From contig USBT01000040.1 of assembly GCA_900553025.1 (NCBI GenBank), forward strand, positions 1 to 11,422: a DNA stretch of 11,422 nucleotides, given 5' to 3'. Position 1 is the stretch's first letter, and the number at the start of each line of letters is the position of its first letter. This stretch comes from an uncultured Eubacteriales bacterium (lineage in GTDB: Bacteria > Bacillota > Clostridia > Peptostreptococcales > Anaerovoracaceae). Under the pieces are notes generated by a model, which had not been told where the DNA came from, did no database searches, and worked only from the letters and a program-made list of their open reading frames with translations. Positions 6,158-11,422 of the stretch are shown one piece after another. Position numbers and translations under genes: made by a program.

Positions 6158-8628
6158 AGTTGCCCTGCCATTCCTGTTTCTATCGCTTGCCTCTTTAATG
6201 CTCTTGCTACATCAATCGGGCTTTCATAAGGCTTATGGAAATTAATTGTCTGATTAATAATAGTTTCGCCTTTTTCAGCATTTTCTAATTTGTTAAGTAT
6301 TCTGACAAGGACATTAAGCATTTCACCATTCTGTTCACCGCCGACTCTGTTAACTGCATCAGATAAGAACTTGTCCAATTTGTGAGTTGGTAAAACTGCT
6401 TCGCTTCCTGCTTCTCCTATACCTGCTATTGTAGGCTTATCAAAGATACCACCTTCCTTGTACCACTTAAGGCTAAAGTGAGGAGTGCTTGGCGGCGTAA
6501 GGCTGAATTTCCCCGTAATATTCAAGTGTGGGAGTTTCAGATGTGGCAATTTCCAGCTAAAGTTGAATGCCCCCTTAATCTTATTTATCAAGCCCTTAAC
6601 CACCGAAACAGCGTTTTGTATAGGGCTTATTATTGCCGTTTTTATTGCATTGAACTTGCTTGAGACAGCACCCTTAATGTTTTCTATTGCATCTGATATA
6701 TGCTGCTTAATGGCATTCCATACATTAGCAATTGACTGCTTAACAGCACCGAATATATTACCTACGATTCCTAAGATCGGCTGTAATCCCTGAACTATGG
6801 CAGCCAGAATCTGTGGCAACGCTTGAATTAATGCGCCAATAATCTGTGGTATTGCCTTAACAATCGCCATGAATAACATTATTGAAGCACTCATTAAAAC
6901 AGGTATTAATGTCGGGAGTTGCCCAGCAAGCGTGCTGATTAATTGAACCATTGCGGTTATTAATAATGGCAATATTTGTGGTATTGCCTGAACTATCGCC
7001 ATAAACAGCATAACTGCTGCATTTAACAAAAGTGGTATCAATGTCGGGAGTTGAGCAGCAAGTGTATTGACCAACTGAACAACTGCATTAACTAATGGCG
7101 GTATTATCTGTGGCAATGCTTGAACTATTGCCATAAGCAAGGTCACCGCACCATTGACTACTGCAGGAAGCATAGATGTCAATCCGCTTATAACTGCATT
7201 CAGAATTGTAGGCAGTTGCGAGATAATTTTGCTTATAACATTAACTGCACTATTAACAAACCCAGTTATTTTACCTGATAATTCCTCCGCACTCATTCCT
7301 GTTTTACTAATCATGAAAGCTAGTGCTGCTAGTGCTGCAACAACAAGAATAATTGGATTTGCTTTTAAGAAGCCGAACACTTTACCAAGTCCACCAGCTA
7401 AACCCGGTGCAATGTTAGATAAAGCAGTGAAAGATTTCCCAAGTTGATTTACAAGTCCGCCTGTAATAATTAGTGCTGGTGCTATAGTTGCAATTGCTCC
7501 TGCAATCACTGTAAATGCCGCTAACACTCTACCGTCAAGGTTGGAGATAAATCCCATAAATTTACCAAATGCTTCTTGTACTTTCGTTATAACTGGAAGC
7601 AAGGCAGATGCAATTTTCGAACCTACTTGTTGGAATCCTGCTATTGCGACAAATTTCATCGTGTCTATCTGGTCATTGAAAGCATTCGCTTCATCAAGTG
7701 TTTCTTGATCGACAAAATGAATTTTGTTCTTTTTCATCGTTTCGGTAACAAGCTTATAAGTTTTTCCCATATCCTCAATCATTGGATTAAGGTTTGTTGC
7801 AGTCTTACCGAAAATTTGCATTGCAAGGGCATCTCTTTCGGTTTCGTTTTTCATTGAACCGAGTTTTGCTATAGTTTCTTGGAATACTTCATTTTGATTT
7901 CTTAAGTGTCCATCATTTCCTACAACTTTTACACCGAGCTGCTCAAACGCTTTCGCTGCATCTCCCGTTCCTTGCGATGCTGAATACATATTCTTTTTAA
8001 GCTTTGTTTGAGCTTTTGCCATATCTTCAACAGATACATCGACAAGGTCTGCACTTGCAGCATAGAGCTGAAGCTCTTGAGTGCTTATTCCTGAAACTTT
8101 AGATAATGTGTTGATATCGTCTGCAGCTCTACCGGCTTTAACAGCTACCGCTCCCAAACCTGTGGAAACTACGGCAGCAGCCTTTGAAATAGGTGCGAAA
8201 CTACGTCCTGCACCTTGTATCTTCTTCCCTGCTTCTTGAAATTTTGCTCCAAGCTGACCAACAACAGAAACTGCCGCTTGCGTTCTCTTTAATTCAGCGT
8301 TAAAAGTTTTAAGCTTCGATTCACACTCAATGATATTTCTTCTAACCTCCATATACTCTTTGGAAGTCTTATCGACACCATCTGCATCCATGCTTTTCTG
8401 TGCTGCCTTGAAAGCTTCAAGCCTATCTTTCGTTGTTTGAATGCGCTCTTTTAGAAGAGTTAGTTTTTGTGTTAAAAGCTCTGTGTTGTTTGGATTGAAT
8501 TTAAGTGCCTTGTTTACATTCCTTAGGCTAGATTCAACATTCTTACCTTGAGCTTTTACATTTTTTAAGGCGGTTTCTAACTTTGTTGTATTTCCGCTTA
8601 TTTCAATTGTTATACCTTTTACAGCCAT
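6154..8628 (-). CDS. Tape measure protein
   Basis: An 824-residue tail-length ruler. The N-terminus (TKLETALKNVKAQGKNVESS, then a long Lys/Glu/Gln-rich helix to about 130) is the usual coiled coil of clostridial-phage tape measures. The middle has hydrophobic, membrane-like segments and three 44-residue repeats (about 483-614) rich in LP, VQ and LLMAIVQA. The C-terminus carries the widespread motif EGGIFDKPTIAGIGEAGSEA, followed by helical residues. At roughly 0.15 nm per residue the tail would be about 120 nm long (rule of thumb from siphophages). No lytic transglycosylase or peptidase motif was noticed. The start follows the chaperone extension stop by one base, with AGGAG (8639-8635) as ribosome binding site. 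Confidence 0.97.
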   Translation of the reverse strand: MAVKGITIEISGNTTKLETALKNVKAQGKNVESSLRNVNKALKFNPNNTELLTQKLTLLKERIQTTKDRLEAFKAAQKSMDADGVDKTSKEYMEVRRNIIECESKLKTFNAELKRTQAAVSVVGQLGAKFQEAGKKIQGAGRSFAPISKAAAVVSTGLGAVAVKAGRAADDINTLSKVSGISTQELQLYAASADLVDVSVEDMAKAQTKLKKNMYSASQGTGDAAKAFEQLGVKVVGNDGHLRNQNEVFQETIAKLGSMKNETERDALAMQIFGKTATNLNPMIEDMGKTYKLVTETMKKNKIHFVDQETLDEANAFNDQIDTMKFVAIAGFQQVGSKIASALLPVITKVQEAFGKFMGFISNLDGRVLAAFTVIAGAIATIAPALIITGGLVNQLGKSFTALSNIAPGLAGGLGKVFGFLKANPIILVVAALAALAFMISKTGMSAEELSGKITGFVNSAVNVISKIISQLPTILNAVISGLTSMLPAVVNGAVTLLMAIVQALPQIIPPLVNAVVQLVNTLAAQLPTLIPLLLNAAVMLFMAIVQAIPQILPLLITAMVQLISTLAGQLPTLIPVLMSASIMLFMAIVKAIPQIIGALIQALPQILAAIVQGLQPILGIVGNIFGAVKQSIANVWNAIKQHISDAIENIKGAVSSKFNAIKTAIISPIQNAVSVVKGLINKIKGAFNFSWKLPHLKLPHLNITGKFSLTPPSTPHFSLKWYKEGGIFDKPTIAGIGEAGSEAVLPTHKLDKFLSDAVNRVGGEQNGEMLNVLVRILNKLENAEKGETIINQTINFHKPYESPIDVARALKRQAIETGMAGQL
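6787..7182 (-). repeat. Three tandem 132-base repeats in the tape measure gene
   Basis: Copies run 7182-7051, 7050-6919 and 6918-6787, each encoding 44 residues of the form LPTLIP..LNAA..LFMAIVQAIPQI. The period is confirmed at DNA level: the segment reading aatgtcgggagtt starts at 6908 and again at 7040, exactly 132 bases apart. The third copy diverges in its last 15 residues. Copy number change would alter tail length. Confidence 0.85.
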
Positions 8629-8629
8629 T

Positions 8630-9288
8630 CTATACTCCTAGCCTATCCCAATCCTCTTGCGTTGCTTGTCTGACGATAGTTTTGCTTTCATCGTCAGTGC
8701 TATTAATTTTGTTGTACTCAATGCAAAAATCAACAACCTGCCCCAAATTCATATCTTTAACGCCGTCAAAGTCTAGCCCTCTTGAGATTGCCCCGACAAT
8801 GATTCTGTCTGTGCTGACTTTTTCATTGTTGTTGTTAGACTTTGAAGGCGTTTCAAGTTTTTTGATGATACCGTGCTTTCAACTATGAGCTTTAACGCCT
8901 TCGGTAAAATGACATCAAGCGGAAAATTGTCAAACTGTTCCGCCCATTCGTCAAGCGGCTTAACTTCCTGACCGTTCTTCTTTAAGTAATTTGCATTTAA
9001 AGCCCAGATAATATTTAAAACAGTTGTCGATTCAAGCATTGCAACATTCATCATTAAATCTTGAATTGCTTCTTTATCAATTGCTTCTAATACTTTTTTA
9101 AAATCTATAGCATTTGTTCCGATGCTGTTTCCAGTATTCACAGCAAGTTCAATTCCTGCGGAAATTAAAGGAAGCAGGTCGGGTAAAATATCATGTCCGA
9201 ACTGCTCCCTATACTTAATTAACCATCCTATTGAAGCATCAAGCTTCAATGTGCAATCTTTACTAATTTTAACTTGTTGAATTGCCAT
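8630..9288 (-). CDS. Tail assembly chaperone, -1 frameshift product (G-T fusion)
   Basis: The long form of the chaperone that coats the tape measure and recruits tail tube subunits. Ribosomes read 9288-8857 (144 residues, the last Asn of AAA AAC), slip back one base on A_AAA_AAC, and continue from 8857 for 75 codons to the TAG at 8632-8630, giving 219 residues. The extension holds DRIIVGAISRGLDF, MNLGQVVDFCIEYN and ends ATQEDWDRLGV; the VD(F)(C)xEYN and W-[DE]-x-L-G style matches gpT-type extensions of Bacillota phages. The extension is absent if only unshifted ORFs are read. Coordinates cover both parts as one span; the base at 8857 is read twice. The frameshift event is inferred from site, frame and position. 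Confidence 0.85.
8773..9288 (-). CDS. Tail assembly chaperone, unshifted product (gpG-like)
   Basis: The short, abundant form of the chaperone, 171 residues, starting with MAIQQVKISKDCTLKLDASI and predicted to be mostly helical. The last 27 residues after the slippery site (LKRLQSLTTTMKKSAQTESL...) are Ser/Thr/Gln-rich and show no motif, as is usual for the unshifted tail. It sits between the tail tube genes and the tape measure, the standard place for the G/GT pair. A GGGGG run lies upstream of its ATG as ribosome binding site. Identity rests on position, the frameshift arrangement and overall style rather than a strong sequence motif in the G part. Confidence 0.85.
   Translation of the reverse strand: MAIQQVKISKDCTLKLDASIGWLIKYREQFGHDILPDLLPLISAGIELAVNTGNSIGTNAIDFKKVLEAIDKEAIQDLMMNVAMLESTTVLNIIWALNANYLKKNGQEVKPLDEWAEQFDNFPLDVILPKALKLIVESTVSSKNLKRLQSLTTTMKKSAQTESLSGQSQEG
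8857..8863 (-). promoter_or_regulatory. Programmed -1 frameshift slippery site A_AAA_AAC
   Basis: Coding-strand heptamer AAAAAAC with frame-0 codons AAA (8862-8860) and AAC (8859-8857) fits the X_XXY_YYZ rule and is among the most efficient bacterial -1 sites. The -1 frame is open for 75 codons to just before the tape measure start. Immediately after it a weak possible hairpin (TTGAA / TTCAA, loop ACGCC) is visible; it is too close and too short to be claimed as a stimulator. Confidence 0.85.
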
Positions 9289-9306
9289 AACTGCCCCCTT
9301 TTAATT

Positions 9307-9879
9307 TTAAACGGTTGGTGTTTTAAGCTCTGGAATTGTTGGTGCAGTAAAGACTTTTTCATAGCCCGTATCACCCTCAGAATAAGATATTTTCATTATT
9401 CCGCTTCCGTTATCACCAACAACTGTAATTGCGATTGATTCTTCCTCAATTTCTTTTCCATCTTCAATGGTCTTATGCTCTCGTTTTATTGCACCTAATG
9501 AAGCATTAAAGAAGATGTGACGTCTTTTTTCCTTATCACCTTTTCCCTCAAATGCAAAATATACATTTTTCGCAGGCATACCCTTTACCTGTGCAATCCC
9601 ACCGTCTGTAAGTTCAGCAAAGTTCAAGAACTTTATTTTGAACTCGTCAGGGAATAGTGCCATGTTGAGGTCTCCTTTAAAACCGTTATCCGTAAAATCT
9701 GAATAGTAGACAACATCATCAGCGAAAAACTTAGATTCCTCAGATTCTGCTTCTAGTGAAAGTGCTCTCATTCCCGGAACGTGAATAGGTACTTCAAGCT
9801 TTGCTTTTCCACTTGCATCAACTGTATAAAGCCCCATGTGGAAGTTAGATGTTCCAAATTCAACCTTGTTTTTATTCAT
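9307..9879 (-). CDS. Major tail (tube) protein, paralog 2
   Basis: A 190-residue protein that fits the phi13-type major tail protein family, expected to form stacked hexameric tube rings. Features are the opening VEFGTSNFHMGLY, the helix-strand FPDEFKIKFLN (76-86), the strand pair KNVYFAFEGKG ... RRHIFFNAS (104-127) and the ending YEKVFTAPTIPEL. Each has a counterpart in the protein encoded just before it. The loop between strands has KTIEDGKEIEEES, more acidic than in paralog 1. The start is supported by AAAGGA a few bases upstream. It is directly followed by the chaperone gene, the position normally held by the main tube protein, so this copy may be the principal tube subunit. Confidence 0.85.
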   Translation of the reverse strand: MNKNKVEFGTSNFHMGLYTVDASGKAKLEVPIHVPGMRALSLEAESEESKFFADDVVYYSDFTDNGFKGDLNMALFPDEFKIKFLNFAELTDGGIAQVKGMPAKNVYFAFEGKGDKEKRRHIFFNASLGAIKREHKTIEDGKEIEEESIAITVVGDNGSGIMKISYSEGDTGYEKVFTAPTIPELKTPTV

Positions 9880-9898
9880 TGTTTTATCCTTTCTTTTT

Positions 9899-10453
9899 TT
9901 ATATTAAGCGTGATACTTTCGGTGCTGTGAACCATGTATCATAAGCTTCTTTCTTTGTTTTCGAACTTGTTTCTTTTTTCCTGCCAACCTTTGGAAGCCA
10001 TGCTGCAGCAATTTTTATTTTGTTAGGTTCAATATCAATTGATGCCTTTTTAGTGCTTGTAGAAAACTGCACCTCTTCTGCTGTACAGTAAAAATACAAA
10101 TACCTTTTCGTTTCGGTGTCTTGCTTAATTTCAAATGCTAAAGCAAAATGATTTTTCTTTTGAATGCAATCATCAATGATGTTTCCATCTTCATCAACTG
10201 CTTCTCCTAGAAATCTAGTCTTAAAATCTTCAGGGATTGTGAATATCTCAAGCTCTAATTCTTCACTAGGTATAACCTCAAGAATTCCACAACCGCCATC
10301 ATCAGAAAATGGCGTGTCTGTGCTTTTGCTGGCAGTTAGCGTAACTGCACCGCTCCAAGGCATTCCATCTTCAATTGTCAGCCTTTCCCCCTCAGGATTC
10401 CATGTTGCAGGATAATAATGCACATTTTTTAACCCATATCTAAATTTTGCCAT
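9899..10453 (-). CDS. Major tail (tube) protein, paralog 1
   Basis: A 184-residue tail tube-like protein related to the next gene: YGLKNVHYYPAT opens it, FTIPEDFKTRFLG (71-83) matches FPDEFKIKFLN, NHFALAFEIKQD ... RYLYFYCTA (101-124) matches the paired strands, and YDTWFTAPKVSRL matches YEKVFTAPTIPEL at the end. It differs by an insert WSGAVTLTASKSTDTPFSDD (33-52), a style typical of phi13-family tube proteins, and a basic stretch GRKKETSSKTKKEA (157-170) near the C-terminus. GAGGTAG, overlapping the preceding stop, is the ribosome binding site. Whether both paralogs enter the tube or one caps it cannot be told from sequence. Confidence 0.83.
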   Translation of the reverse strand: MAKFRYGLKNVHYYPATWNPEGERLTIEDGMPWSGAVTLTASKSTDTPFSDDGGCGILEVIPSEELELEIFTIPEDFKTRFLGEAVDEDGNIIDDCIQKKNHFALAFEIKQDTETKRYLYFYCTAEEVQFSTSTKKASIDIEPNKIKIAAAWLPKVGRKKETSSKTKKEAYDTWFTAPKVSRLI

Positions 10454-10455
10454 TT

Positions 10456-10824
10456 CTACCTCATGCTTTGTTCAAATATTGATTTAACTTCATTCTCGCT
10501 ACTTCTAAGCGTTTCATCGACAAATGGATGACCGTGTTTTGTTGAATATTCAAGAATATTAACAAGCGGTATGTTTGCACTTCCTTTGCCCTTTACTTTT
10601 TTCGAGTTTTTTATAAAATGCCTTCCATTGCCTTTTTTTATTTTCCATGAATCTTTTAGATGACCACCGAACCCAGTTCCTGACGGTGAAGCAAGTACAA
10701 GCTTTGCTTTTACAAGCTTTGCTGCCTTGTCAACGGCTTTTTCTGTTTGCTCATTAATCTCTACTTTGTAATCGTCAAGAACCTCATTTAAGGCTAAACT
10801 AAATCCACTTACATCACATTTCAT
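10456..10824 (-). CDS. HK97 gp10-like head-tail joining protein
   Basis: A 122-residue protein of the HK97 gp10 family, a tail or neck component that helps complete the head-tail junction. Evidence is the N-terminal helix with KAVDKAAKLVKAKL, followed by ASPSGTGFGGHLKDSWKIKK (family pattern: helix, then S-P-x-x-T-G-x-L-x-x-S-W), and the C-terminal EYSTKHGHPFVDETLRSSEN, where HPFVDETL is the usual R/H-P-F-[ILV] signature. Length fits the family. It lies four bases after the preceding stop, with GGAGT as a ribosome binding site overlapping it. The exact role of gp10-like proteins differs between phages. Confidence 0.88.
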   Translation of the reverse strand: MKCDVSGFSLALNEVLDDYKVEINEQTEKAVDKAAKLVKAKLVLASPSGTGFGGHLKDSWKIKKGNGRHFIKNSKKVKGKGSANIPLVNILEYSTKHGHPFVDETLRSSENEVKSIFEQSMR

Positions 10825-10827
10825 CTT

Positions 10828-11205
10828 TTAACTCCATGAAAATAAATTAAGCTCATATCCTGTAACTTCATAGCCGATATCGTCAATATCTCCCAGTTCA
10901 AAAGCACCAGTCGGGCATTGAAAATCCGCATCAAGTAAAGCATTTAATATTTGCATTTCACGTTTACGAACTGACAACAGTTTCATTCCTTTTGCGTGAT
11001 AATATCTTAGAATGATTTTATCGTTTCCGCCTTTCAGCCTATCATCGCAATATTCCTGACTACTCATTGAGCTTACTGAATATACACAAAACTCTTTCGG
11101 CATATTCTTAACATTTGGAAGTTCAGCATGGTATGTTTTGACATCTGGATATATCGAACCATCGAGTGCTTTTTTTAATTGTAAATCTCCGTCTTTTGAA
11201 AACAT
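10828..11205 (-). CDS. Tail terminator-like / tail completion protein
   Basis: A 125-residue protein whose layout fits tail terminator-type proteins (gpU/SPP1 gp17 fold): N-terminal helix, strand EFCVYSVSSMS, strand KIILRYYHAKG, a helix RKREMQILNALLDADFQ, and a final pair of strands DIGYEVTGYELNLFSW. In that family the same order (strand ... Y-x-V ... helix ... G-Y-x-x-x-x-x-x-Y/F) recurs. It would stop tail tube growth and join tail to head. It precedes the gp10-like gene here, whereas in many Bacillota phages the terminator follows it, so the call is tentative. Its ATG overlaps the upstream stop by one base. It could instead be a minor capsid or neck protein. Confidence 0.6.
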   Translation of the reverse strand: MFSKDGDLQLKKALDGSIYPDVKTYHAELPNVKNMPKEFCVYSVSSMSSQEYCDDRLKGGNDKIILRYYHAKGMKLLSVRKREMQILNALLDADFQCPTGAFELGDIDDIGYEVTGYELNLFSWS

Positions 11206-11420
11206 TATTTCCCCTCATATCGTTTAAGCATAAAAACCATTAAGCGGTTATTCTGATTTTCAACACCTGAAAAAAGTTCATAACAATCGGGATTCAATCT
11301 GTCAGGTTCTCCATCTTTGAAAATATCCATTGCTCCCTTAGAAATAACTGCCCTGCTACTTCTTAATGCTTCATATAGCTTAGGTGCGTATGGCATTTTT
11401 ACTGATACAGATTCATTCAC
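11205..11420 (-). CDS. Hypothetical head-tail region protein, possibly cut by the window edge
   Basis: A 71-residue reading from a GTG at 11420, only two bases from the window edge, so the true start may lie outside and the protein may be longer. No ribosome binding site can be checked. Features are VKMPYAPKLYEALRSSRAVI, GAMDIFKDGEPDRLNP and a C-terminal strand NNRLMVFMLKRYEGK. No family was recognised. It sits directly upstream of the tail-terminator-like gene, where connector or head-closure (stopper) proteins are usually encoded, and a strand-rich C-terminus would fit, but this is only a positional guess. It shares one base (TAATG-type junction) with the next gene. Confidence 0.5.
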   Translation of the reverse strand: MNESVSVKMPYAPKLYEALRSSRAVISKGAMDIFKDGEPDRLNPDCYELFSGVENQNNRLMVFMLKRYEGK

Positions 11421-11422
11421 GC

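Noticed and set aside
7154..7447. Open frame of 97 codons on the + strand with hydrophobic composition
   Set aside because: It is antisense to the hydrophobic middle of the tape measure gene; hydrophobicity reflects that complement.
8841..8857. Hairpin TTGAA-ACGCC-TTCAA right after the slippery site as frameshift stimulator
   Set aside because: Only five A/U-rich pairs and no spacer from the heptamer; typical stimulators start 5-9 bases downstream and are more stable.

Overview
The window is the late structural and lysis part of a siphovirus-type prophage or phage. All supported genes lie on the minus strand, so transcription runs from the right edge to the left edge. Gene order, small Shine-Dalgarno-led ORFs, low to moderate GC and the protein families point to a low-GC Bacillota host, probably a Clostridia-like anaerobe. 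No host gene, attachment site or integrase is present, so prophage and free phage cannot be told apart, and the species cannot be named.

Right part (11422 to about 9300): a small partial protein of the head-tail connector region, a tail-terminator-like protein, an HK97 gp10-like protein, then two adjacent tail-tube proteins that look like diverged copies of each other. Middle part (9288 to 4194): the tail assembly chaperone gene, which carries an A_AAA_AAC slippery site and a hidden -1 frame extension of 75 codons, then the 824-residue tape measure protein with three 44-residue hydrophobic repeats, a distal-tail (Dit) protein and a Gp37-like tail protein. Left part (4181 to 1722): a baseplate protein, a protein with two carbohydrate-binding-like modules, and three short tandem genes with a common N-terminal helix that look like receptor-binding proteins. 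The leftmost genes (1697 to 10) form the lysis cassette: a membrane-anchored coiled-coil protein, an r1t-like holin and a GH25 muramidase with two copies of a C-terminal wall-binding-like repeat.

The genes form one tightly packed operon. Gaps are at most about 24 bases, several stops and starts overlap, and ribosome binding sites usually sit inside the preceding gene. No internal promoter or terminator was seen, and no stretch above 300 bases lacks a gene.

The most unusual signal is a pair of eight-base G tracts (coding strand), one near the 3' end of each of the first two receptor-binding-like genes, at matching protein positions. A one-base change in either tract would cut off the C-terminal tail and stop translation before the overlap with the next gene. 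This is a candidate phase-variation switch in a phage host-recognition module.
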